From: Pseudolysinimonas_A sp049651805 | Lineage (GTDB): Bacteria > Actinomycetota > Actinomycetes > Actinomycetales > Microbacteriaceae | DNA: 64,000 nucleotides | Direction: 5' to 3' | Assembly: GCF_049651805.1 (NCBI RefSeq) | Contig: NZ_JBASCU010000005.1 | Coordinates: forward strand, 1-64,000 | In this document: positions 1 to 8,476 of the stretch, piece by piece | Layout of the letters: each line of letters begins with the position of its first letter | How positions within the stretch are numbered: position 1 is the stretch's first letter | The notes under the pieces: generated by a model | Told to the model about the DNA's origin: nothing | Database searches by the model: none | What the model saw: only the letters and a program-made list of their open reading frames with translations | Program-made: the position numbers and the translations under genes

Positions 1-90
1 GGCGAGAACCGGGCAGCCCGCCCCCTGTCGTCTCCAAGTAGTGAGTAATGTCGTACCACCCGTTGTCAGTGTTGACCACGAAAGGTGATC

Positions 91-1221
91 ATGAAAGATC
101 TCCTCAGCTGGATCGGTAGCCTCCCGCCCCTCGCCCAGATTCCCGTCGTCGTCGGGTTGTTCCTGGCGGTCGCCTTCGTCGTCGTTCTGCTGATCGAAGT
201 CGCGCCGCGTCCCGGTCGCAGGTTCACGATCATCCGGTTCGCCGCCTGCGTCGTCATCCCGGCCGTCGTCTTTCTGCTCCTGGGTTCGGTCTGGTGGGCG
301 GTCTCCGCCGCGGTCGTGCTCGGCGCTCTGTTCTTCTTGCTCGACTACCGCAGTCGGCAAGGCAAGGGCTATCTGTTCGCGTTGATGGGCTTTCTCGCCC
401 CCGCGATCGTGCTGCTGCTCATCGGCCTCGTCTACCCGTCGATTCAGACGATCCTCCTGTCGTTCCAAAGCAACCGCGGCAGTTGGATCGGCTTCGACAA
501 CTTCGTGTGGATCTTCACCCAGCCGGGCAACCTGGTGGTCATCCGAAACACCATCATCTGGGTGCTCGTCGTCCCGGTGTTCTCGACGGCGCTCGGTCTG
601 GCCTACGCCGTGTTCATCGACAAGTCGCGCGGTGAGAAATACCTGAAGATCCTGGTCTTCATGCCGATGGCCATCTCCTTCGTCGGCGCGAGCATCATCT
701 GGCGCTTCGTCTACGCGTACCGCCCCGACGGGTCAGACCAGATCGGCGTGCTGAACGGCCTCGTGACGCTCTTCGGAGGCGAACCCGTCAACTGGCTGCA
801 GCAGGTGCCCCTCAACAGCTTCCTGCTCATGGTGGTGTTGATCTGGGTGCAGACCGGGTTCGCGATGGTGATCCTCTCAGCGGCGATCAAAGGTGTGCCG
901 GTCGAACAACTCGAGGCAGCCCAGTTGGATGGCACCAACGCCTGGCAGCGCTTCCGGAACGTCACCGTTCCTGCGATCCGACCGTCGATCATCGTCGTGC
1001 TGACGACGATCTCGATCGCGTCGCTGAAGGTGTTCGACATCGTGCGCACGATGGGCTTGGCCTACCCCGATACCGGCGTCATCGCCAACGAGATGGTCAC
1101 GCTGCTGCAGAAGTTCGAGGCGGGACGGTCGGCGGCGTTCGCGGTCGTGCTGTTCTTGCTCGTGATGCCGATTGTGATCTACAACGCACGTCAGATTCAG
1201 AAGACGCGGGAGCTGCGATGA
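91..1221 (+). CDS. Carbohydrate ABC transporter permease, MalF/AglF type
   Basis: Inner-membrane subunit of a binding-protein-dependent sugar importer. The 376-residue product is strongly hydrophobic and carries the EAA loop near residues 271-290 (EQLEAAQLDG...), which docks the ATPase. It has extra N-terminal membrane segments before the core, as in AglF/GgtC-type alpha-glucoside permeases. The ATG at 91 is preceded by AAAGGTGAT, so it is preferred over the in-frame GTG at 85. The next permease overlaps by ATGA at 1218. No binding protein or ATPase is visible here; the binding protein is presumably upstream of the window. Family is certain, substrate is not. Confidence 0.93.
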   Translation: MKDLLSWIGSLPPLAQIPVVVGLFLAVAFVVVLLIEVAPRPGRRFTIIRFAACVVIPAVVFLLLGSVWWAVSAAVVLGALFFLLDYRSRQGKGYLFALMGFLAPAIVLLLIGLVYPSIQTILLSFQSNRGSWIGFDNFVWIFTQPGNLVVIRNTIIWVLVVPVFSTALGLAYAVFIDKSRGEKYLKILVFMPMAISFVGASIIWRFVYAYRPDGSDQIGVLNGLVTLFGGEPVNWLQQVPLNSFLLMVVLIWVQTGFAMVILSAAIKGVPVEQLEAAQLDGTNAWQRFRNVTVPAIRPSIIVVLTTISIASLKVFDIVRTMGLAYPDTGVIANEMVTLLQKFEAGRSAAFAVVLFLLVMPIVIYNARQIQKTRELR

Positions 1222-2153
1222 CCACCTCTATGACGGCCAACCCGGCTCTGCCCGAGTCGGCGCTCAAGGCCGCGACGCGGCGCACGAAGCAGCGGCTCAC
1301 CAGCCGCGGCGCGACGATCGCCGCACTGGTCATCGCTGTCCTGTGGACGGTACCGACGGTCGGGCTGTTCATCACGTCGATCCGGCCCGAGGTCGAGACG
1401 CAGCGTTCGGGCTGGTGGCAGATCTTCATCAACCCCACGGTCACGCTCGAGAATTATCAGGCGGTGCTCTTCGGGCGGGAGAGCCTGCTCGGGCCGTTCT
1501 TCAACTCGATCGCGATCTCGATCCCGGCAACGGTGTTCCCGCTCGTGATCGCGTCGCTTGCGGCGTATGCGTTCGCGTGGATGAAGTTCAAGGGGCGCGA
1601 CGTGATCTTCGTGCTCGTCTTCGCGCTGCAGATCGTGCCGATCCAGATGGCGCTCGTGCCGCTGCTGTCGCTGTTCTCGCGCGGCATCACGGTCGGCGAC
1701 GGCGTGCTCTACGAGGGCCTGCGCAATGCCGGCCAGTTCTCGCAGGTGTGGATCGCGCACACGATCTTCGCGCTGCCGCTCGCGATCTTCCTGCTGCACA
1801 ACTTCATCAGCGAGATCCCGTCCGACGTCATTGAAGCCGCACGCGTCGATGGCGCGAGCCACGGGCAGATCTTCTTCCGGATCGTGCTGCCGCTCTCGAT
1901 GCCGGCGATCGCATCCTTCGCGATCTTCCAGTTCCTCTGGGTCTGGAACGATCTGCTCATCGCGCTCATCTTCGCCAACGGGGCGGCGGCACCTATCACC
2001 CGAGCCCTGGCCGAACTCGCGGGCGAGTTCGGGGAGAACGCCGAACTGCTTCCTGCAGGCGCGTTCATCTCGATCCTGGTGCCGCTGGTCGTGTTCTTCG
2101 CCCTACAGCGCTACTTCGTGCGGGGCCTGCTGGCGGGTTCCACGAAGGGCTGA
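1218..2153 (+). CDS. Carbohydrate ABC transporter permease, MalG/AglG type
   Basis: Second membrane subunit of the same importer. The 311-residue product has about six membrane segments and an EAA loop near residue 204 (IEAARVDGAS). A short charged cytoplasmic N-terminus precedes the first membrane helix at about residue 33. Its ATG overlaps the stop of the preceding permease, so the two are translationally coupled. In related operons a glycoside hydrolase often follows; here the stop codon is followed at once by a decayed, unrelated gene. Substrate cannot be read from the sequence; alpha-glucosides are the best guess. Confidence 0.93.
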   Translation: MTTSMTANPALPESALKAATRRTKQRLTSRGATIAALVIAVLWTVPTVGLFITSIRPEVETQRSGWWQIFINPTVTLENYQAVLFGRESLLGPFFNSIAISIPATVFPLVIASLAAYAFAWMKFKGRDVIFVLVFALQIVPIQMALVPLLSLFSRGITVGDGVLYEGLRNAGQFSQVWIAHTIFALPLAIFLLHNFISEIPSDVIEAARVDGASHGQIFFRIVLPLSMPAIASFAIFQFLWVWNDLLIALIFANGAAAPITRALAELAGEFGENAELLPAGAFISILVPLVVFFALQRYFVRGLLAGSTKG

Positions 2154-2958
2154 GCCACGGCGAGGTTCGACCTCCCGGCGTTCGTCGCCGAGCGGGGCTG
2201 GCGGTATGAGCCGACGGCCCCGCCTCCGGCGATCGAGGGCGCCGTCTTCGGCGCCCTGCTCGAAGCCGTCGTCACCGACCGCGTCGTCGCGACCGGCGCG
2301 ATCCCGTTCGAAGTCGGCAACGTCGCGGGCCGGGTGGGCGGCACCCGCACGGAGCAGTTCGGCAAGGTGCGCGTGAGGATGACCCGGCGCACCAGCCGGT
2401 CACAGCGATCACGGCTACCTCAGCATCCGGCTTCCCCGGTCGCTGCCGCACTTCGTCGTCGACGCGCATGCGAACGGCCGAAGCCTTCCGCTGCCCCTCA
2501 AGCCCAAGAACCGGGTGTCGCTGGAGGGCGACTTCGATGATCACTTCGCGCTCTACGCCCCGACCGGCTACGCGCGGGATGCGCTGTACCTGTTCACCCC
2601 CGACGTGATGGCTCTTCTGATCGATGAGACGGGCGACCTCGATGTCGAGGTGATCGGCGATCGGCTCACGATCTACGCGCCGGCACTCTTCGATCTGCGT
2701 AATCCGGCCGTGTGGGAGAGGCTCGAGCAAATCGTGCGGCTGTTCGGCGCGAAGGCGATCGACCAGGCCGAGAACTACTCCGACCCGCGGGCGGCCGGCA
2801 CCGACAGCAACGTCGCGCCGGCGGCACGCCGGCTCGAGCAGGGGTTCCTCAGCCGGGCGAGCGTGCACCGGTGGTGGGTGCTGATCGTCGCGATCGTCGT
2901 GGGGAGCATCTTTGTCACGATCGCGGGGATGGTCGGCTCGGTGCTGCTCGGCTTGTGA
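2154..2958 (+). pseudogene. Decayed gene for a conserved actinobacterial membrane protein
   Basis: Two reading frames together give one protein. The first part (2154 to about 2370) is in the frame of the permease that ends at 2153 and has no start codon; it begins close to a conserved N-terminal segment (FVAERGWRYEP). The second part (about 2383-2958) is one frame over and continues with GYLSIRLPRSLPHF, then LEGDFDDHFALYAP and LYLFTPDVMALLID, ending in a C-terminal membrane helix. From memory, intact relatives in Microbacteriaceae have these blocks in this order as one protein. A 5' truncation plus a frameshift near 2360-2382 make it a pseudogene, unless one event is a sequencing error. Function unknown. 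Confidence 0.75.
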
Positions 2959-2961
2959 GGA

Positions 2962-3186
2962 TCAGCCGCGGTCGAGACCGAAGGTGTGCTTGACGAGAGC
3001 CTGCATGTCACGATCGAGCCCGTCGACGCGCTGTTCGAGTCAATCGAACCGCCCGAGCTTTTCACCCCGAAGCCCTGCGATCTCGGAACGGATGACGCGG
3101 ATGAAGAGCGTCGAGACGATGCTGAACATGCCGAAGAGCGCGGCGGCGAAGACGCCGATGAGCACCCATACCTGTGGTTGGGTCAT
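2962..3186 (-). pseudogene. Small membrane-anchored protein with an in-frame stop
   Basis: Read on the minus strand from the ATG at 3186, the frame gives MTQPQVWVLIGVFAAALFGM, a membrane helix followed by a charged helix (FIRVIRSEIAGLRGEKLGRFD). It then meets TGA at 3040-3042 and continues in frame with LEQRVDGLDRDMQALVKHTF to a stop at 2962-2964. The part after the stop reads like the coiled-coil tail of small helix-plus-coiled-coil proteins of actinobacteria, so one nonsense mutation has probably broken a gene of about 74 codons. The product might still be made as a 48-residue truncated form. It follows DUF3817 on the same strand. Confidence 0.65.
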
Positions 3187-3276
3187 GGTCAACACCATCC
3201 CGGTATCCGCACGACCGCTGGATGACGCTAGCCACGCTGGCGGGAAGATCGCGGCTGCGTGACCTGGAGAGGAGGG

Positions 3277-3732
3277 TCAGCGACCGCCGGGCGGACCGAG
3301 GGCGAGCAGGGTCGCGAAGATGGCGACGAGCAGTACCGCGAACACCCCGATGAGCACGGCGGGGCGTCGCACGAACCAGCGCACCAGGGCGTCGAGTGGC
3401 GTGCGATCGGGGAATGCGGTGTCGGGTTCGCGACGCCAGGCACCGTCAAGCTTCCCGCGCCGGTCGACGGCGACGTCGACCGGGATGGTCGCGTACGGCA
3501 CGATCGCGCTGGCGACGGCGAGCACGACAAGCCCCGGGCGCCAGCGCCGGTCGATCCCGACGAGCAGGGCGACCCCGGCGTAGGCGAGGAACACGAATCC
3601 GTGGATGCCGCCGCCGAGCGTCACCCCGAGCGCCCAGCCCGTCGTCGCGCGCAGCACGAGGCCGGCGATGAGCAGCGTCCAGGTGACGGCTTCCGCGATC
3701 GCGACGATGCGGAAGAGCAGCCGCGGCGTCAC
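3277..3732 (-). CDS. DUF3817 family membrane protein
   Basis: Integral membrane protein of 151 residues. The first 90 residues hold three hydrophobic segments with the DUF3817 pattern (early IAEAVTW, then GGGIHGFVFLAY). The last third has a soluble stretch and a fourth hydrophobic helix near residues 128-145, making it longer than the minimal domain. The GTG start overlaps the purQ stop (GTGA), so it is the last intact gene of the purS-purQ unit. Function of DUF3817 is unknown; association with purine genes is positional only. Confidence 0.85.
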   Translation of the reverse strand: MTPRLLFRIVAIAEAVTWTLLIAGLVLRATTGWALGVTLGGGIHGFVFLAYAGVALLVGIDRRWRPGLVVLAVASAIVPYATIPVDVAVDRRGKLDGAWRREPDTAFPDRTPLDALVRWFVRRPAVLIGVFAVLLVAIFATLLALGPPGGR

Positions 3733-4427
3733 GCGCGGGCGAGGGCGTGCTGCAGCACGCTCGTGAAGAACGTCAACCCGTCGACTCCCGACCGCATCGC
3801 GACGTCGGTGTCGGGGCCGAAGCCCGGCTCGACGGCGTGCTCGGGATGCGGCATCAGTCCGACGACGTTGCCGCGCTCGTTGGTGAGCCCGGCGATGTCG
3901 TTGAGCGAGCCGTTCGGGTTGAGCCCCGTGTAGCGGAAGGCCACGAGCCCCTCGCCTTCGAGCCGGGCGAGCGTCTCGGCGTCAGCGATGAACCCGCCCT
4001 CGCCGTTCTTCAGCGGCACGGTAATCTCTTGGCCCTGCTCGAACCCGTTGGTCCACGCGGTGGCGGCGTTCTCGACGCGCAGTCCCTGGTCGCGGCAGAT
4101 GAAGTCGCCGTGGTCGTTGCGGATGAGCCCACCTGGCAGCAGGTGCGCTTCGACGAGCACCTGGAATCCGTTGCAGATGCCGAGCACCGGCATCCCGGAG
4201 CTCGCGGCGTCGATCACCTCGCGCATGATCGGCGAGCGGGCCGCGATCGCCCCGCAGCGCAGGTAGTCGCCGTACGAGAAGCCGCCGGGCAGCACAATCG
4301 CGTCGACGCCCTTGAGGTCGTGATCGCCGTGCCACAGCGCGACGGGTTCGGCGCCCGCGATCCGTGCCGCGCGCTGGGCGTCGCGGTCATCGAGTGAGCC
4401 CGGAAAGGTGACGACGCCGACCTTCAC
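3729..4427 (-). CDS. purQ: Phosphoribosylformylglycinamidine synthase subunit PurQ
   Basis: Glutaminase subunit of FGAM synthase: it frees ammonia from glutamine and channels it to PurL for step 4 of purine synthesis. The 232-residue protein is a class I glutamine amidotransferase. It has the nucleophile Cys85 in the motif LGICNGFQVL, and a C-terminal HPE segment (MPHPEHAVE) supplying His and Glu. The GTG start at 4427 overlaps the purS stop by GTGA, typical of the PurS-PurQ pair. The frame stays open further upstream, but that part is not PurQ-like. The partner synthetase purL is not in this window. Confidence 0.97.
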   Translation of the reverse strand: MKVGVVTFPGSLDDRDAQRAARIAGAEPVALWHGDHDLKGVDAIVLPGGFSYGDYLRCGAIAARSPIMREVIDAASSGMPVLGICNGFQVLVEAHLLPGGLIRNDHGDFICRDQGLRVENAATAWTNGFEQGQEITVPLKNGEGGFIADAETLARLEGEGLVAFRYTGLNPNGSLNDIAGLTNERGNVVGLMPHPEHAVEPGFGPDTDVAMRSGVDGLTFFTSVLQHALARA

Positions 4428-4684
4428 GCGGGGCTGCTTTCCAAGACGCTGATCTTGACGACATCCTCGATCACGGAGTTGCTGAGCATCTCGTCGGCGA
4501 GCTTCTGCGCCTGGGCGAGCACGGCATCCGTCACCTCGCCGTCGACCGTGAGCTCGAAGCGCTTGCCGATACGCACGTCGCTGAACGGGTGACCGCCCTC
4601 GCGGCGCAGAGCGCCGGCGACGGCTTTGCCGGCCGGGTCGAGCAGTTCCGCCTTGGGCATGACCTCGACGACGATCGTGGGCAA
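4424..4684 (-). CDS. purS: Phosphoribosylformylglycinamidine synthase subunit PurS
   Basis: Small structural subunit (86 residues) that bridges PurL and PurQ in the FGAM synthase complex of Gram-positive bacteria. The sequence matches the family along its length: a first strand PTIVVEVMPKAELLDPAGKA, the central segment VRIGKRFEL and a C-terminal helix ending in VVKISVLE. The start codon is TTG, preceded by AAGGAG five bases upstream, so the TTG is well supported. It follows the P-loop kinase gene by about 40 bp and overlaps purQ. Confidence 0.96.
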   Translation of the reverse strand: MPTIVVEVMPKAELLDPAGKAVAGALRREGGHPFSDVRIGKRFELTVDGEVTDAVLAQAQKLADEMLSNSVIEDVVKISVLESSPA

Positions 4685-4725
4685 CGGGACTCCTTGGCGA
4701 AGAACGGGTGGGATGCGAGTTCAGC

Positions 4726-5301
4726 TTACGCGGCGCCCTCGCGCACGATGTCGTCGGCGCGATGCGCGGTCGCGGCCACGAGCGCGGCGTTCGCGTCATC
4801 GGAGCGGGCGACCCACTCCTCCGCCTCGGCGGGGGTCTTGCCGAACGCGACGTGCCGGGCGATGAGGCGCTCGCGCCGCACGGCATCGTCGGGGGCGAGG
4901 AAGATCACCCGGTCGAGCAGCGGACGCACGCGCTCCCAGCCATCCCTGTCGTGCAACAGGTAGCTGCCTTCGACGATGACCAGGCGGATGTCGGCGCCGA
5001 TCTCGATCGCGTCGGCCACGGGCTCCTCGATCTCGCGGTCGAACCCGGGAGCGGTCACCGTGCCGGGAGCCCGCAGCCGCTCGAGCGTCGCGATGAAGCC
5101 ATCGACGTCGAAGGTGTCGGGAGCGCCCATCCGATTGCGCCGCCCGAGTTGCACGAGCTCGGCCTGCGGCAGGTGGAAGCCGTCCATCGGCAGGATGGCT
5201 GCGGCCGTGCCCGCTTGCGCCAGGCGGTGCTGCTGGGCGTCCGCGAACGTACTCTTGCCGGCGCCCGGCGCCCCGGTGACGCCGAGCAGGTATCGGGTCA
5301 T
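4726..5301 (-). CDS. P-loop nucleoside/nucleotide kinase family protein
   Basis: Cytoplasmic kinase of 191 residues related to the uridine/pantothenate/fructose kinase-like P-loop group. Walker A is GAPGAGKS at residues 10-17; a conserved block follows with MDGFHLP and the downstream DTFDVDGF, and a later hydrophobic strand-acidic segment (RLVIVEGSYLL) fits the family Walker B. The substrate is not certain: relatives act on sugars or nucleosides. The ATG at 5301 overlaps the stop of the SGNH hydrolase (ATGA). It sits just upstream of purS, but nothing in the sequence shows a purine role. Confidence 0.85.
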   Translation of the reverse strand: MTRYLLGVTGAPGAGKSTFADAQQHRLAQAGTAAAILPMDGFHLPQAELVQLGRRNRMGAPDTFDVDGFIATLERLRAPGTVTAPGFDREIEEPVADAIEIGADIRLVIVEGSYLLHDRDGWERVRPLLDRVIFLAPDDAVRRERLIARHVAFGKTPAEAEEWVARSDDANAALVAATAHRADDIVREGAA

Positions 5302-5960
5302 GACGGGAGGACGGCGACGATTCCGGCGGCGATCGACTTGTAGCCGCGGCGGTCGGGGTGGAAGCCGTCGGACGAGACCGACCGACCGTCGAAGCCGGGG
5401 GCGAAGTCGACCCCGCGCTCGCCGGCGACGCGCGCGGCGATTCGGCTGAGGCCGGTGGTGTGGGCGCCGAGAGCGTTCCGGAGCGGTCGGGGCAGCACCG
5501 CGAAGTCGGCGAAGGCAGGCGGCCCGACTACGACGATCCGCCCCTTCGGGCTGGCGGCGACGAGACGGTCGATCAGCATCTCGAGGTCGCGGGCGAACGC
5601 GCGGCCCGAGCGGAGCTTCAGTGCGTCGTTCCAGCCGACCATCAGCACGGCGACGTCGGCGGGACCGCCGGCGGCCTCGTCGATGTGGTCGCGCAACACG
5701 TCGGCCGCGGTCGCGCCGTTGCGGCCGACGACCCGCCAACGCGCCCCGAGCAGTTTGCCGAGCCGACCCGGCAGGGCGTCGTCGAGTGACTCCGCTCCGG
5801 TGCCCACGGCGGTGGAGTCGCCGACGACGACGAGGCGCAGCTTGCCTTTACCCCCGACGCGCTCTCCGTCGGGTGCAGCCATCAGCGGGGTGATGCGCCG
5901 CAGCCGCGCGGCCTGCGCCAGCACGACGGGGGCGAGCACCAGAGCGAGGGCGCGGCTCAC
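5298..5960 (-). CDS. SGNH/GDSL hydrolase family protein
   Basis: Esterase or acyl-hydrolase of 220 residues. The N-terminus is a single hydrophobic helix (ALALVLAPVVLAQAARLRR), a probable membrane anchor. The catalytic blocks are visible: VVVGDSTAVGTG with the nucleophile serine, the GWNDALK block, and a C-terminal DGFHPDRRGY with the Asp-x-x-His pair. The chosen GTG at 5960 overlaps the stop of the serine hydrolase lipoprotein (GTGA). The natural ester is unknown; together with the adjacent serine hydrolase a role at the cell surface is plausible. Confidence 0.87.
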   Translation of the reverse strand: MSRALALVLAPVVLAQAARLRRITPLMAAPDGERVGGKGKLRLVVVGDSTAVGTGAESLDDALPGRLGKLLGARWRVVGRNGATAADVLRDHIDEAAGGPADVAVLMVGWNDALKLRSGRAFARDLEMLIDRLVAASPKGRIVVVGPPAFADFAVLPRPLRNALGAHTTGLSRIAARVAGERGVDFAPGFDGRSVSSDGFHPDRRGYKSIAAGIVAVLPS

Positions 5961-7051
5961 GGCGCGACCTCCTCGGGTGGAGCCCAGATCACCCACAGCG
6001 CGTCGGCGAGCCCGAAGCGGTCGGCGGCGTGCCCGTTGCACATCACGGCGATCGTCGTCTCGCGGTCGGCCGACACGGTGAAGGTCGACGTGTAACCGCC
6101 GAAGCGGCCGTTGTGGTTCAGGTCGCCGTCGGCCTCGATGTCCATTCCGGCAGCGTAGAACTCACCGGTGCCCTCATCGGAGGCGCCGACCGCGAAGTCG
6201 TCCTGGATGATGTCGCCGGCGCGGTACTGGTCGCCCCAGCGCACCAGCTCCGACGGCGTGGTAAAGATGCCGATCGCGCCGTAGGCGGTCCAGCCCGGCG
6301 GTTGGAACTGGTCGTCGGCGTCGTAGGACAACGCCACGTCGGCGGCGACGAGACCGGGCGACAGTTCCATGTCGAGCCCGAGCGGCGTGAAGATGCGGTC
6401 GGCGAGGAACTCGGGCAGCGGCTGCCCGCTCACCCGGGCGACGACCTCCGCGAGCAGCACATAGTTGGAGTTGGAGTAGCTGTATCCGGCGTCGGTCTCG
6501 AGGGTCGTCAGCCGGCGGATGGCGTTCAGGATGCGCGCGTGATCGGCGGGGTCGCTGAAGCCGATGCCGTCGCGGTCGAGCACTGTCCAGTAGTCGGGCA
6601 CGCGGCTGGTGTGATGCATGAGCTGGTCGAGCGTCACCGACCGGCCCCAGCTCGGCAGGCCGTCGACGTAGGCACTGATCGGGTCGGCGAGGGTCAGCGC
6701 GCCGTCGCGTTGCAGCATGAGGATGGCGGTCGCGGTGAACTGCTTCGAGACGGATGCCATGTCGAACCGGGTCTGCGTCGTCACCGGCTCACCCGTGGTG
6801 AGATCGGCGATCCCGGTAGCTCCCGCCCAGACGACCTCCCCGCGGATGCCGACCGCGGCCGAGCACCCGGGTCGCTCGGCGTCGATGAGGTCGTCGACGG
6901 CGGCGTCGCTCTGCAGGGGGCGCTTGTCGGTCGTCGTCACCGCGTGGGTGCGTGGCCCGATGCCGAGAGTGGGCGGCGTCGCGGCGCAGCCGGCGAGAAG
7001 CGCGAGGGCCGACGCGCATGCGACAACCCAGACGAGCCGCGACAAGTGCAC
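5957..7051 (-). CDS. Serine hydrolase (beta-lactamase class C/PBP4*-like) lipoprotein
   Basis: Secreted, lipid-anchored protein of 364 residues. It begins with a signal peptide ending in a lipobox (LLAGC, Cys22). The SxxK motif is S100-V-S-K103 in the segment FDMASVSKQF, and a Tyr-Ser-Asn block (YSNSNY) follows about 90 residues later, as in class C beta-lactamase-like esterases and D-alanyl carboxypeptidase relatives. Actual substrate is unknown; true beta-lactamase activity is not implied. The GTG start lies 6 nt after TAGCGT, so it may have its own leaderless transcript within the larger unit. Confidence 0.9.
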   Translation of the reverse strand: MHLSRLVWVVACASALALLAGCAATPPTLGIGPRTHAVTTTDKRPLQSDAAVDDLIDAERPGCSAAVGIRGEVVWAGATGIADLTTGEPVTTQTRFDMASVSKQFTATAILMLQRDGALTLADPISAYVDGLPSWGRSVTLDQLMHHTSRVPDYWTVLDRDGIGFSDPADHARILNAIRRLTTLETDAGYSYSNSNYVLLAEVVARVSGQPLPEFLADRIFTPLGLDMELSPGLVAADVALSYDADDQFQPPGWTAYGAIGIFTTPSELVRWGDQYRAGDIIQDDFAVGASDEGTGEFYAAGMDIEADGDLNHNGRFGGYTSTFTVSADRETTIAVMCNGHAADRFGLADALWVIWAPPEEVAP

Positions 7052-7057
7052 CGCACC

Positions 7058-7063
7058 ACGCTA
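7058..7063 (-). promoter_or_regulatory. Candidate -10 for leaderless serine hydrolase transcript
   Basis: TAGCGT ends 6 nt before the GTG start of the serine hydrolase. Its TAG is also the stop codon of the VOC gene upstream (7061-7063), so one triplet would serve both roles. No clear -35 box. Confidence 0.45.
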
Positions 7064-7930
7064 GCGGCCAGTGGTCACTCTGATCAGATTTGCCCAGGGG
7101 TCGTCGAACTCGACGGTGCGCCCGTCGTCGCGGGTGCGGATGCCGTAGTGCGTCATCCGCTCACCGAGCGCACCGAGGTCGTCCGCTGAGGGGACTTCGA
7201 TGTCGAGTCGGCCGAGGCCGAGGGTGCGTTGGCGGCGGCCGGCGCCGCGGGAGTTCCAGACGTTCATCGCCATGTGGTGGTGGTACCCGCCGGCGCTCAC
7301 GAAGAGGGCAGTGCCGGGCATCTCGGCCGTGGTCTCGAAGCCGAGTCGATCGACGTAGAACTCTCGCGCCGACCCCACATCGCCGACCGAGAGATGGATG
7401 TGGCCGACGCGGGCATCCCCGATCCCCGGCCCGGCGAGACCCTCCTCCGTGAGGTTCTGCTGCAGGAAGGCGTTCGGGTCGAGGTAGAGCGTGCTCATCT
7501 CCACGGTGCCGTGTACCCAGCTCCACGCGGAGCGATCGCGGTCCCAATACAACTCGACGCCGTTGCCCTCAGGATCGTCGAAGTAGAACGCCTTGCTGAC
7601 GAGGTGGTCGCTCGATCCCGTGAAGGTGCCCGGATGCCGCTGCGCGACCGAGTACACCGCCGCGGCGAGGGCGGCCTCGCTGTCGAACAGGATCGCGGTG
7701 TGGAACAGCCCCGCCTCCCGGGGCGCCGCGTGGCGCAGGTCGGGCGAGTGCTCGAGCACGACGACCTCGCGCGCGCCGCGACCGAGCGCGACCCGCGGCC
7801 CCGACGCGTCGAGCACCGTAAGGCCGACGGCATCCCGGTAATAGGCCGTCATCGCGTCGAGGTCGGCGACGTTGAGGGTCACCGCACCCATCGCGGTGTC
7901 GGCGGAGAGAAGATCGGAAGAAGGTGTCAC
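7061..7930 (-). CDS. VOC family protein (catechol dioxygenase-like, two glyoxalase modules)
   Basis: Cytoplasmic protein of 289 residues with two vicinal-oxygen-chelate modules. Module 1 starts at about residue 14 (AVTLNVADLDAMTAYYRDAV) and ends with GVELYWDRD; module 2 starts near residue 168 (VGHIHLSVGDVGSAREFYV) and includes YHHHMAMNVWNSRGAG. Candidate metal ligands are His in LFHTAIL, His in HIHLSV and Glu in GVELY, which fits the extradiol dioxygenase-like group (CatE/YfiE type). Substrate unknown. The GTG at 7930 was chosen because it begins the domain at the usual place and lies 6 nt after TTAACT. Confidence 0.88.
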   Translation of the reverse strand: MTPSSDLLSADTAMGAVTLNVADLDAMTAYYRDAVGLTVLDASGPRVALGRGAREVVVLEHSPDLRHAAPREAGLFHTAILFDSEAALAAAVYSVAQRHPGTFTGSSDHLVSKAFYFDDPEGNGVELYWDRDRSAWSWVHGTVEMSTLYLDPNAFLQQNLTEEGLAGPGIGDARVGHIHLSVGDVGSAREFYVDRLGFETTAEMPGTALFVSAGGYHHHMAMNVWNSRGAGRRQRTLGLGRLDIEVPSADDLGALGERMTHYGIRTRDDGRTVEFDDPWANLIRVTTGR

Positions 7931-7938
7931 GTCACCAG

Positions 7939-8445
7939 TTAACCCGAGGCGCCGTTCGACGATTCCCCCGCAGGCTTCGAGAGGTGCGCGACCCCGTTGA
8001 CCGTGCGGTCGATCCCGTAGCCCGCGTTGCCGTACAGGCGCAGGTTGCGCGTACTGCGAGCGCCGGTGAAGAGCTCGAGCCGCGCGACGCCGTCGGGGCG
8101 GTGCTTCTCGATCCAGGCCAACAGGAACCGCCCGAGCCCCCGTCCGGCGAGATCGGGCGCAACCATCAGGCGGCCGATCTCCCAGGCGTCTCCCGCGACG
8201 GTGCCGCGCACCGATCCCACGAGTCGCGGGCCGTCGCGCACCACCCAGGTCTGCTGATCCAGGATGCCGCGTTCCACGTCGTCGAGGGTCTCGTGGAGCG
8301 CCGAGATCGCGAGGGTCTCGTTGGCGAGTGCCTCCGCGACCCAGCACGCGCGCTGGAGCACGAGCAGTTCGGGTGCGTCCCGGGCTTCGGCGCGTGCGAT
8401 GCGCAAACCGGCAAGGCCGGTGGCGTCGATCGGTGTGCCGCTCAC
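7939..8445 (-). CDS. GNAT family N-acetyltransferase
   Basis: Acetyl-CoA-dependent acyltransferase of 168 residues. The acetyl-CoA pyrophosphate-binding loop is visible as IGRLMVAPDLAGRGLGRFLL (motif A, R-x-x-G-x-G/A type), followed by LELFTGARSTRNLRLYGNAG, the usual last strand and helix. The family is clear, the acceptor is not. The GTG start is preceded at exactly 6 nt by TAGCGT (8452-8457), suggesting a leaderless mRNA. It lies in the long minus-strand run headed by purD, with a second, unrelated GNAT gene 31 bp upstream. Confidence 0.9.
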   Translation of the reverse strand: MSGTPIDATGLAGLRIARAEARDAPELLVLQRACWVAEALANETLAISALHETLDDVERGILDQQTWVVRDGPRLVGSVRGTVAGDAWEIGRLMVAPDLAGRGLGRFLLAWIEKHRPDGVARLELFTGARSTRNLRLYGNAGYGIDRTVNGVAHLSKPAGESSNGASG

Positions 8446-8451
8446 ACCTCG

Positions 8452-8457
8452 ACGCTA
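8452..8457 (-). promoter_or_regulatory. Candidate -10 for leaderless GNAT transcript
   Basis: TAGCGT ends 6 nt before the GTG start at 8445, the same layout as several other genes of the window. Confidence 0.45.
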
Positions 8458-8476
8458 CTCGCGTGGGCCCGACGAG

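Noticed and set aside
2986..3225. Plus-strand small frame of 79 codons
   Set aside because: The minus strand shows a recognisable membrane-helix protein with one stop, while the plus-strand frame is acidic, low-complexity and has no ribosome site.
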